From DAOOPX01 sp964653045 (GTDB lineage: Bacteria > Patescibacteriota > Microgenomatia > UBA1400 > PJMF01): 64,000 nucleotides of DNA. The notes under the pieces are model-generated. The model was not told the origin of the DNA and did no database searches. It saw only the letters and a list, made by a program, of their open reading frames with translations. The stretch is taken from the NCBI GenBank assembly GCA_964653045.1, contig CAZZBW010000001.1:1-64000 (forward strand), given 5' to 3'. How positions within the stretch are numbered: the first letter of the stretch is position 1; each line of letters begins with the position of its first letter. Of this stretch, positions 34,201 through 38,406 are shown piece by piece. A program made the position numbers and the translations under genes.

Positions 34201-36872
34201 ACCGTAGTAGCATTAGTACCACCATTACCTACACCCAGAGTACCTGTCACTTCAGCACTAGCTAGATTAATAGCTCCACTAATTAGATCTTTACTGGTAT
34301 TAGTCTTAACCGGTAGAGAAGCAGTCAATCCTGTAATCCGGACATCGCCAACTACCTCTAGCTTCTGAGCTGGGGAAGCGGTACCGATACCAACATTACC
34401 CGTAGTTGGTAAGATTACCAGATCTTCTGCAGGAGTAATGGTGATATCGCCATCATCGTTGGCAATTGTTGAGGCTGCGCCAGCGATGTGTAACCTGGCG
34501 GCAGGATTGTAAGTGCCAATACCAACATTACCCATAAAGTGACCAGTACCAGTGTCTGCGTCAGCCCGAAATTTAGCCGTAGCGGTGGAGTCGCCACCGA
34601 CATAGAGGTTGAGAGTGGTATTAAGTGCGTGTAATCCCTGATTAGCCAGTGTCCAGTATGTCTCACCTGTGGCCGTCATCTCGATCCAGGTGGGATCGGC
34701 TCCAGCGCCGTTGGTAGAGAGGACATAACCAGCAGTACTTGGGGCAAGGGTGGTCATGGTGCCAGTGTTGTTAAAGAAGGGAATGCTGCCTCTGACCACA
34801 CTACTCCAGTTCTGACCAGTCCCGCCGTTACTGACACCTAGTGCGCCAGTTACTTCTGAACTGGCGAGATTAATTGCAGCACTAATGAGATCTTTATTGG
34901 CGTTAGTCTTGACTGGCAGAGATGCAGTCAGGCCTGTGATCCGGACATCTCCTACTACCTCAAGCTTCTGAGCAGGTGCGGTGGTGCCGATACCGACATT
35001 TGTCCCATCGTTAAAAAGAAGTGAGTTGGCTGTCCAAGATGTGCCGTCGTGTCTGAGAGTCTGACCGCTGATCCCAGTGGGCAGAAGAGTGCTGCTCATA
35101 TCTGTCCAAACTGGCGCCGTATTAGCTCCCTGACTCTGTAAGTAATACCCACTGGTACCAGATTGGCCGCCTGGCATCAGGGCGCCGGAGAATCGGAGAT
35201 TACCTGAGACGTCGAGCTTTTCTACAGGATTCGAGGTACCGATTCCCAGATTACCAGCCGAATTAATTACGCCAAGAGTAGTATCTGTACTCGTTTTCCA
35301 TTGGGCAATATCGGCGGTGGCGGATGGGCCGGCTTTGAGGATGAGGGCGGTGCCACCCGCGTAGGTAGCGGAGAGGGTGGCACCGGGAGCGCTCAGATAG
35401 CCTTCCACATCTAAATCAGAATTGATTTCAACTTTGCCAATTCCATCAGGGTCAAGGACAATGTCACCGTTCGAGCCGGCCGGAGTTTGGAGAGTCAGGG
35501 TCGCAGCTTCAATGGTGAATGATGTGCCAGTAGATTTGAGTATACTGTTGGACTCAGCAATCAGGATTTGACCGGCGTTGTCCATTACAAGAACAGTATT
35601 TTTGGTAGCACCACCAGTGGGAGCTGGAGGGTAACCTTGGAGCGTTTCGGAGTTGAGGGCATACGCCACTGATTTAATCGCTTGTCGCGGCGTCAGCACC
35701 TCTGCGTCGACCTCAACCTCCAGCCAGACGTTGGAGTTTTCGGTAAATACTTCATTACCGATCTCGGCGCCGCACTCGTCGCCCAAGCCTATGGAAAAAA
35801 TACCGTCTTGATCTGGATCGACGCTACACGTCCCGCCTGAGTCCCAGAGCAAACTTCCGCCTGTACCTGGGCCGGTGTCGTAGAGATAGAACCGGACTGG
35901 AGTGGGGTCAATAATTGGGGTTTTGGCAATATCGGTTAATCTTCCTTGAAACGAGAGCGATCGATAAGGTCGGGTGAGCTCGGTGGGATAAGCAAGAGAA
36001 GGTGTGGCCGAGTCAAGCCACTGTTGATAGCCAAAAAGGCCTAGAGCCGAGAACAATAAAGCAACTATGGCCAATGTGGTGTAATTGAGCGAAGGTGCGC
36101 GGCTGGCGGAATGAAGTCGAGAGAGGGCGGAATTGAGTTGATACTGCCAGTCCTGATTGGAGCGAGTACTGACAGAACTGGTAAAGTTGTGATCTAAGGT
36201 GAGTAAAGGCAGCTGCCAGAGTTGTTTTTTGTTGGCAGAAGGTGTTTGTTTGGGTGTTTTGGGTAACTTTTTGGTCTTAAGTCCAGAAGCCATTCGGGTT
36301 AAGTGGGGCTCCGCCTGCGCATTAAGAGCAACAATTTCTGAGAAGCCATGTTCGACAAAACCCTCTTTTTGTAGCCATAGTGCAAATTGGGTAATACTCG
36401 ATAATTTCCTTTTGACCGTGCTGATTGATTGACCTTGGAAAAGAGAATTCTCGAGGAAGCTCAATAATTTGGGTTTTGTCAGAATTTGGGTTAGAGAAGA
36501 TTGCTGGATGAATGCGATGAATTGGCCGATATCAGAGCGATAACCCTTAATCGTTTGCGGTGAGCAGTGGGCACGATGGAGTGCTAAAAGATATGTTTGG
36601 AGCGCGACTCCAGCCTGGGAAATGAAATAGAGTCTTGCAAACTGATGGAGCAAGGGTTGGGGCTGACGTTTCGGATGAAGAAAGCGAGAAAGTAAAGCAC
36701 GGGCGTGTCCAAACAGATTTTGAGCCGCTTGGTGATGATGAAGTTCGACCAGCTCATCGATGGCAGCACGAATATCTTGCTCTTTGGCCTCAATTGAGCG
36801 ACCAAAAAGACCTACAAGGTCAATGAGGGCAATGAAAGTGCGCTTTTCGGTTGGCATGAGCAGCTTTGTCAA
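19290..36872 (-). CDS. Giant fibre protein: recombinase core-binding domain, membrane anchor and about 38 NVGIG repeats
   Basis: A 5,860-residue protein. Residues about 91-172 match the N-terminal SAM-like DNA-binding domain of XerC/D tyrosine recombinases (SPQTIKGYRSDIGQFIAFI, then STVKRKLSSITQFALWL). No catalytic domain with its Arg/His/Tyr residues follows. One membrane segment lies at about 263-284, so the DNA-binding domain should be cytoplasmic and the rest outside. A beta-rich domain (about 301-415) precedes some 38 repeats of the form NVGIGTTxPxxKLxVxG, interrupted by variable inserts; such repeats occur in bacterial surface and tail-fibre-like proteins. From about 5010 (SFDYAEKFP, then GDLVSVVANDGVIETLDRAS) it resembles the Peptidase_G2 autocleavage domain of tail fibres. 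The end has coiled-coil-like stretches and finishes NWWIVN. The start is TTG 36872, with ATG 36857 as the alternative. Confidence 0.88.
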   Translation of the reverse strand: MTKLLMPTEKRTFIALIDLVGLFGRSIEAKEQDIRAAIDELVELHHHQAAQNLFGHARALLSRFLHPKRQPQPLLHQFARLYFISQAGVALQTYLLALHRAHCSPQTIKGYRSDIGQFIAFIQQSSLTQILTKPKLLSFLENSLFQGQSISTVKRKLSSITQFALWLQKEGFVEHGFSEIVALNAQAEPHLTRMASGLKTKKLPKTPKQTPSANKKQLWQLPLLTLDHNFTSSVSTRSNQDWQYQLNSALSRLHSASRAPSLNYTTLAIVALLFSALGLFGYQQWLDSATPSLAYPTELTRPYRSLSFQGRLTDIAKTPIIDPTPVRFYLYDTGPGTGGSLLWDSGGTCSVDPDQDGIFSIGLGDECGAEIGNEVFTENSNVWLEVEVDAEVLTPRQAIKSVAYALNSETLQGYPPAPTGGATKNTVLVMDNAGQILIAESNSILKSTGTSFTIEAATLTLQTPAGSNGDIVLDPDGIGKVEINSDLDVEGYLSAPGATLSATYAGGTALILKAGPSATADIAQWKTSTDTTLGVINSAGNLGIGTSNPVEKLDVSGNLRFSGALMPGGQSGTSGYYLQSQGANTAPVWTDMSSTLLPTGISGQTLRHDGTSWTANSLLFNDGTNVGIGTTAPAQKLEVVGDVRITGLTASLPVKTNANKDLISAAINLASSEVTGALGVSNGGTGQNWSSVVRGSIPFFNNTGTMTTLAPSTAGYVLSTNGAGADPTWIEMTATGETYWTLANQGLHALNTTLNLYVGGDSTATAKFRADADTGTGHFMGNVGIGTYNPAARLHIAGAASTIANDDGDITITPAEDLVILPTTGNVGIGTASPAQKLEVVGDVRITGLTASLPVKTNTSKDLISGAINLASAEVTGTLGVGNGGTNATTVGSAGSVAYSTGTAYGFSSVGTTGYLLTSAGTGTPTWTDPTTVGTNYWTLANQGLSPTNQSLNLYVGGNSTASAKFRADANTGAGHFMGNVGIGTTAPQYKLDVTGGQVRFQDGMLSPYDHAVVVDPDGEGDFTTISAAMTYVSTQSPAPDNRFLVEVLPGTYTENVLVPAYTTLKSRAGNVVINGDGTAGTGINYIVNLSGSGSSIEDIQISNTTNIKDIGSVAAITVGAGSGTSGNIIRDVSISVSSTTGSGSLYGIFSSNASLSIFDSNVSVRGDYKDAVGIYNNWQTISIERTTVSSVGYFTGTRYGLYVPGAYTVNAKNSYFGGSDYDISTGGVANLYYSYLTNNTTSGTVNQYPQASASRYGLIKFNGIWTSDDFTLQSNTATDNALILKGAASQTANIFQIQDSTSQSLFVVNPLGNVGIGSTAPTQKLDIAGNLQFSGALMPGGLAGTSGYYLQSQGANVAPVWTNLSSVLLPTGTSGQTLRHDGTSWIANSLLHNDGTNVGIGTTVPAQKLDIAGNLQFSGAIMPGAAAGTSGYLLTSAGTNTAPTWTDPTTVGTNYWTLANQGLSPTNQSLNLYIGGNSTASAKFRADANTGAGHFMGNVGIGTTIAGSNLDVAGSAPSILIRASLDSSNGVKITGAASGLSAIIANQRSDGPIYFNQTTTTRLAISSTGNVGIGTTAPAQKLEVAGDVRVTGLTASLPVKTNANKDLISEAINLGSTEVTGTLGVGYGGTGATTVGSAGTIAYSTGTAYGFSSVGTTGYLLTSAGSGTPTWTDPTTVGTNYWTLANQGLSPTNQSLNLYIGGNSTASAKFRADANTGAGHFMGNVGIGTTSPSVILNVTNGPSLATMAKFEGNSAILELTRGAIDRIAGIQYTGASASWFSGVFYGGAQYSYGIGTDYNAANQKFVINTTGNVGIGTTAPAQKLDIAGNLQFSNALMPGGLAGTSGYYLQSQGANTAPVWTNLSSVLLPTGTSGQTLRHDGTSWIANSLLYNNGTNVGIGTTNPISFVDILAGTGGSLRIRDSANRSLLFTTYDGTNPATISTANTVSGLLLKSQDGGNQIFLANSGNVGIGTITPAQKLEVAGDVRVTGLTASLPVKTNANKDLISAAINLASAEVTGTLGVGNGGTNATTVGSAGTIAYSTGTAYGFSSVGTTGYLLTSAGSGTPTWTDPSTITGTNYWTLANQGLSATNQSLNLYVGGDATATAKFMADGATGQGYFAGNVGIGTTTPSQKLDVSGAIRLGAAGANNVLNTSAAAGAASSSLYWGDKMVCDASGNCGPSSNWTVNAGTISPNNTSLDMLIGGTASSSAKFAFLNVNSGTPTASISGNLALAVPTGANPATKLNILNGGTFGIRTSTGGDAGLTERFTILNNGNVGIGSTSPLSFFDVNSLFNVTSAGNVGIGSTAPNAKLNIVSTNTTSLLNLTGDSITSGNGINVSLDGLTTGNGLYFESTSTALTTGNLAYLNWNPSGSTEVYATGDLFKLNVGQYGNIGKILGIYNNDSEVFSVAQNQITSAVPHQFTAAGDVSMAYDLIFTNQTSSNIQTYGPFSITVGEAWESNNLTLKTYGAGDIIANLSGTGNFLVPTGNVGVGSTAPAQKLDVVGNVQFSGAIMPGSSAGTSGYLLTSAGAGATPTWTDPSTITGTSYWTLANQGLHATNTTLNLYVGGNSTASAKFMADGATGAGYFAGNLGIGTTAPGAMLQLGTAGTSRGTLRLTGNTSGYTQIQPAEAAGDWTLTLPANDGDLNQMLTTDGSGNTSWTTISTGSTTWDAIQSPVGAQSLTMGANTSTWTWNSLTTGTGLTSSSTSLTSGTMFSLSTSSTALSSGGLLNLSATGAPASTWTGDLAKFEYNNADADVDGSALKVGLLGTDALGSGTALNITTSQTGTGALALRVNDDGTYADTTPFVVDMGGNVGVGTTSPGAYLDIYADTMVSGGKAVSVSQIGSIDSQTRYGIYSTATGGGINTSTNVAGYFSATGAVKNYGLIVDSGNVGIGSTAPAQKLDIVGNLQFSGAIMPGAAAGTSGYLLTSAGANTAPTWTDPTTVGTNYWTLANQGLHPTNTTLNLYVGGNSTASAKFRADANTGAGHFMGNVGIGTTVPTQKLEVVGNALVNNTLYMLDINHSIRAVSGQGVYIDTYGVIDPFFVQQVSGNVGIGTTAPAFKLNLAAATTAVGGIGFGSDTNLYRSAADTLKTDDNLVVGTLGAGSTDTVVTHSSGTLQTRSIDTRVWGTSLVDGSGTNGYNAYWSPDSNTLAAEQYVNVTRGGLGANMTAGGAGEIIYSTGTAAYGHLTAGTSGMALISGGAAAPTWGTLSTTYGGTGQNWSAVARGSVPFFNNTGAMSTLAPSTAGYVLSTNGAGADPTWIEMTATGGGSYWSLANQGLYPTNTTLNLYIGGNSTASAKFRADADTGTGHFTGNLGIGTTNPTARLHIAGAASTIANSTGNITITPAANLIMAPTAGNVGIGSTNPTQKLDIAGNLQFSGAIMPGAAAGTSGYLLTSAGANTAPTWTDPTTVGTNYWTLANQGLSPTNQSLNLYIGGNSTASAKFRADANTGTGHFMGNVGIGTTSPTYKLTVDSGYIGLSDGYGVSWGTSTIYGYQNSLIGFQTAGSEKMRLSATGGLSLGNGYIVTDPGAGSMIVSGNVGIGTTAPSAMLQLGTAGTSRGTLRLTGNTSGYTQIQPAEAAGDWTLTLPANDGDLNQMLTTDGSGNTSWTTISTGSTTWDAIQSPVGAQSLTMGANTSTWTWNSLTTGTGLTSSSTSLTSGTMFSLARSGAGLTTGGKLLNIDMGAATAGNGATIATTGIYTGTGLLTLTANSATTGTLSSISGTALTSGTALSITAGGTGLTGNALYVTSPSTSAFSNGGVRFNFTGAHTGNGFQLDDATATGNAMAINVNSLTTGKGLAISSSTLSSGSLLDLVTTSTAATGSTQKGLNISLSGTNVTSAQTTYGAYITNTHAGTTSTNVGLYASATGGTTANYAAIFANGNVGIGTTSPSAKLRVVGGYSDISDSGTPPSSGAFGTAMGHLSGSYGWIQTYGSTPLILNPLASNVGIGTTAPSYKLDVVGNGQFIYGSNGNALRLGGVSSGLDFNVYNSYAILTTEASNQALALQTNGGNVGIGTTSPGNKLAISGSSTGSIGAFIDNTNTAGYGVLRINSGNADAAVGAALHSIGSTYSGSGAYAPLTTALVGYDSGGLSLTANNAAGVISMFTAGSAAGNERLRISANGNVGIGTTTPSAKLHINGDLKLATGANVNYIATTVGATGDDTTLVTEQGIREAINAGGPIGGGWTDDGSVVRLTTVGDLVGIGTTSPGGKLDIADGQLALILGADSGASTRTNATQKWGRFGGYHYTNAEEPVAIATTQSENGYNILHFGGGTPAMNATTYMLFYTAANGTTTTGTERMRIDSAGNVGIGTTNPLQKLDVDGNIQIASANESTDPVLFLSDRDSLTTEGLKFTYDNSTGASYIDNLYNNDNGDIFIRTKTAVAPINALTIKGNGNVGIGTTNPNAKLRVQDALASGAYGFGAIFQTRLTGTATAGVGLISDYQTTSTTASTTTAGALQASQMSAITTGTQYTIGGQFSGWSSGVNGATTHSIGGRFQAGGNVTSGTINAYGVYIQNALSMNLTGTSTNYGLYVETPTGADTNVAAYFGGNVGIETTNPNNFKLQVSGDIGGQTNNTSKLGSSAIRFANIYSVLGNYSGQITSSLAVGTSPFAVTSTTLNTNLNADLLDNQHGSYYMPASTDNWVNITGDTMTGTLNFSGVASDITTATNEHLSLMPAGTGNVGIGITNPLGKLQITGDEVRIGSGGTINSATGDGDLYVQDALEVDGDTALRNTIVIGNVGIKTSSVLSGVNLQLGGNSPAGVFYLKTTSNSNGANLGEIAFGGLDSGFAEQEYASMNANIVSSTAGSEIGRLDFNTFAGGSDATRLSISGDNVGIGTTAPASKLNIVTSLDGSSYTANLTNTSTGTSASNFLQFGNNASSDLFLVGLRGSAYTGEGNDALIWNRAGSNIRFGTNNSLKMILTASGNLGIGTTTGAGQKLEIYGGNLKINANNAGILGGATNTSTAGFIYMAALDDDKMFRFWTDSATAQYNTAEGGGWSSASFDYAEKFPYVNETSVSKGDLVSVVANDGVIETLDRASRQYDENLVGIVSTQPGFIGGIPWDDSEGENKKSPNLEKAVALAGRVPVKVSTINGPLKTGDRVTSSNLPGIGMRSSQAGFSAGYVLQNFNPDPASCQYVASAEGILWPDFPKGGSPLEYTKDCYRLPDGTLIGKVIAFVNPGWFDPDTSLTSVSQLSLSHTADSSYDVYDPSGQKINRVSAFSQSMIGELTAGLVLSKEIFVEDKLVSPIVESNQIITDQLASRNITTNSLEFKGDTGKILASVDATGKASFTEAVINRVSIPTQALISNLVANSISATNVAADALSVGGKSLSIYVREIVDEALANTSGLIASIPEILQLSDLVVNRRAEINELEVNTLAINQIPIDQYLDERIAQRLSAVSPTPTPSVTDPVSFDPTQPTLLGELNAQEVTVSGGLSASSVTTTTVDTQNLVADSGSFELELKATDLEATAARFDVIESNLAKIDEVTALTASLANATVSGTLYVENIADLDQHIAEAFTQPSLSELFFNEKSEITQELDQINQLIASLDSTVQELSSFDKSLEELSLTEEEVVLNGSALFIEEYFRVNGTGYIAESLGIGQQLNIGNKVQLTENYLAFTANPEAEGELAIFQIQPSGKGVLSIMAGLMTLDETGLVNITGNLHVAGDITTEGSLLSNLLQPVDFGNPFQVQVAGASSESGELKNSRFEIVDATGAPVATISAQGRAEFAGGIGIGSEDLSDQSASASADTVINTDKTSGKAVLPAGQSLLVIETSAITDKSLVYITPLGSTQNQVLYVASQQPDQEIITEATEEKPEETVIIPGHFSVAVDQALDTDLQFNWWIVN
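19678..19697. repeat. Short intragenic inverted repeat, 8-bp arms
   Basis: GCCACGGG, agcg, CCCGTGGC near the 3' end of the fibre giant. A second 8-bp pair, CTCAGCTC / GAGCTGAG, lies at 19650-19671. Confidence 0.8.
20388..20421. repeat. Intragenic perfect inverted repeat, 13-bp arms, 8-base loop
   Basis: GGCCAGGTTTGAC and GTCAAACCTGGCC in the coiled-coil-like C-terminal part of the fibre giant. Confidence 0.92.
20442..20465. repeat. 24-bp perfect palindrome inside the fibre giant
   Basis: AGCTTTGAGCTC is followed directly by its reverse complement. It lies only 20 bp from the inverted repeat at 20388-20421. Confidence 0.92.
25853..26206 (-). repeat. Long direct repeat in the fibre giant, copy 1
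   Basis: About 354 bp nearly identical to 28715-29068 (offset 2,862 bp), encoding the module with TQIQPAEAAGDWTLTLPAND. Only a few single-base differences are visible. Confidence 0.9.
28715..29068 (-). repeat. Long direct repeat in the fibre giant, copy 2
   Basis: Partner of 25853-26206. Both copies sit in the same frame within the NVGIG repeat region, so recombination between them would delete an in-frame segment of 954 codons. Confidence 0.9.
29271..29312. repeat. Intragenic perfect inverted repeat, 15-bp arms, 12-base loop
   Basis: GCCGGCACCAGCGGA and TCCGCTGGTGCCGGC flank a 12-base loop in one TSGYLLTSAG module of the fibre giant. Other copies of this module (for example near 26650 and 28070) do not carry the palindrome. 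Confidence 0.92.
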
Positions 36873-36878
36873 AATACG

Positions 36879-36884
36879 TTTGTA
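36879..36884 (-). promoter_or_regulatory. Extended -10 box of the giant-gene operon
   Basis: On the minus strand TGgTACAAA (extended -10) ends 6 bases before the TTG at 36872. A leaderless transcript starting on TTG, or a short leader to ATG 36857, would both fit. Confidence 0.4.
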
Positions 36885-37355
36885 CCAGATTGATTACACC
36901 CAAAACAAATACTTAACCAGTGTAGAGAAATCGAGAAGTAAGTCAAGATCGAGTAATCCAGGCTAAAATTAATAATAGTAATAAAGCTCACAAAATTAAA
37001 CAAAAAGCAGAATATAACTGCAATATTAACGTATTTTCACAATAAGCCACTGTGATCAGAACGGATCAATGGAAGTAACATGTTTGGATAAAATTCGATA
37101 AGTGGAGATAAAATGGATAAGAACTAGACTTGCATCCACATCGTGAATATGTTCTACTTATGTGATCTAAGTGAACGTAAATAAAAAAGAATAAGTATAA
37201 GTACTGTGATTACTAGAGTAAAAAGGATTAATGATACACATATCAAACAGAAAAACTGCTAATTATGATTGTTTGGGTGAGCTAAGTGTGGAAAACCTCT
37301 TAACTGATCAATAAATATACTTTAATATTAACATGATAACTGCAAAGATAACTTT
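36885..37355. promoter_or_regulatory. AT-rich divergent control region with phased GATAA repeats
   Basis: No gene is visible in these 471 bp between the giant operon and the PaaX-like gene. GATAA occurs four times in one orientation at 37087, 37097, 37107 and 37116, spaced 10, 10 and 9 bp, about one helical turn. GATAACT occurs again at 37335-37341 and 37347-37353, spaced 12 bp, just before the PaaX-like start. TATACT at 37316-37321 is a likely -10 box for that gene, giving a leader of about 28 bases. Binding by a dedicated regulator is inference. Confidence 0.45.
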
Positions 37356-38102
37356 ATGAAAAAGTCATCACTCAAGGTTCTTATTAGTCTGGGGGCGTTA
37401 GGTTTACATTCTGCCCATCTCGACGAGAATTACTTATCAGTAATAGTGCCCGAGCTGAGCATTAATGGGCAAAGATCGTTGATTTATCATCTAAAGCGAT
37501 CTTTCTTGGTTGAACAGTTCCGACCTGCCAAAGGAATAAAGAGCTTGCGAATTACAACTGGGGGGATGAGAGTGTTGAAGGCTGAATTTCCGGCTCTCTT
37601 TCCTGAAAATGGAAAGAGAGCCGGATGGCACTGTATGGTGTTCGTTAAGCCGCCAAAGAATGACCCGGCTTTTCGATATCTGCGTTCCCAGGTGATAGCA
37701 GATGGAGGTATCAATCTAACTAGAGGGGTATATCTCAAGCAGTCGCCTTATTCGACCAAGCTGATGATGATGTGTGACAAGCTGTACGCCCAAGCAATCA
37801 GTATATTTTTGATAGATTCTTGGATATTTGGGTTTGATTCGCTATATTTGGAGAAAATGCAGGGAGCAGATACCCATTTTTCACTACTGTCTGGTGTTAG
37901 CAGTGAAATAACTCAATTGCTAAGTAAAATTAGCAAAGATAATATTGCGCAATATCAGCGAAAAAAGTTAATTGAGGGTCTGTTAGAAAGATACTATGCA
38001 ATTACTCTCAATTATCCATACTTTACCAATAACGAATTCTCTCAATATATCTCGACATCGAACGTATATTTACAGGTGGGAGAGCTCTTAAAATTATTGT
38101 GA
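37356..38102 (+). CDS. PaaX-like winged-helix protein
   Basis: A 248-residue protein. Residues about 1-85 look like a winged helix (LKVLISLGALGLHSAHLDEN, then NGQRSLIYHLKRSFLVEQFR). About 90-135 (WHCMVFVKPPKNDPAFRYLR, then GGINLTRGVYLK) resembles the central ferredoxin-like region of PaaX-type repressors, which is distantly related to Cas2. The C-terminal 100 residues are helical and have no clear match. It is divergent from the giant operon across the AT-rich region with GATAA repeats, so a regulatory role for the giants or for itself is plausible but inferred. A 15-bp perfect inverted repeat lies inside the gene at 37589-37625. No cas genes or CRISPR array are nearby. A membrane or enzymatic role is unlikely. 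Confidence 0.6.
   Translation: MKKSSLKVLISLGALGLHSAHLDENYLSVIVPELSINGQRSLIYHLKRSFLVEQFRPAKGIKSLRITTGGMRVLKAEFPALFPENGKRAGWHCMVFVKPPKNDPAFRYLRSQVIADGGINLTRGVYLKQSPYSTKLMMMCDKLYAQAISIFLIDSWIFGFDSLYLEKMQGADTHFSLLSGVSSEITQLLSKISKDNIAQYQRKKLIEGLLERYYAITLNYPYFTNNEFSQYISTSNVYLQVGELLKLL
37589..37625. repeat. Intragenic perfect inverted repeat, 15-bp arms, 7-base loop
   Basis: TCCGGCTCTCTTTCC, tgaaaat, GGAAAGAGAGCCGGA inside the PaaX-like gene, between the winged helix and the ferredoxin-like part. Confidence 0.93.
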
Positions 38103-38406
38103 CGTTGACCATAAAGTGGGTTGTCAATTACCGCACTATAATTTCATACCGAAGAGGGCAGAAAAATGATTTTTCTTAGCTATAATACGATTGGGTGCTT
38201 CGGGTTTGAAAATATTGATCCTTGGACTAGTATCATTGTCTAACATTGTAATATTAATAACATATATATCACTAATGCGGCAATAACTTACTAGAGTAGC
38301 GGTAATAAAGCGGCTAAACCGCGTTAATACATATTTTTATCTCTTCTGGCAAGGTGTTTGAGTGAAATCTTAAACTCTACATTAATTACCCAAATAAAGG
38401 CCATTG
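38103..38406. other. Intergenic region between convergent genes
   Basis: No gene is visible here. The region is AT-rich and holds two TATAAT boxes (near 38136 and 38191) without good -35 partners, plus a weak GCGG/CCGC hairpin near 38311. A small RNA cannot be excluded, but nothing supports one directly. Confidence 0.4.

Noticed and set aside
36545..36872. A separate integrase gene at the 5' end of the fibre giant
   Set aside because: The recombinase-like domain is in frame with the rest, no stop or frameshift separates them, and the catalytic domain is missing.
19290..36872. Repetitive DNA as a CRISPR array or insertion sequences
   Set aside because: The repeats are imperfect, in frame and encode the NVGIG protein motif; there are no regular spacers, transposase or terminal inverted repeats.
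37356..38102. The PaaX-like protein as part of a CRISPR system
   Set aside because: The Cas2-like resemblance is a feature of PaaX proteins; no cas1, effector gene or repeat array is nearby.
38103..38406. A small RNA gene or promoter in the convergent gap
   Set aside because: TATAAT boxes are present, but there is no -35 partner and no stable stem or terminator; an AT-rich background explains them.
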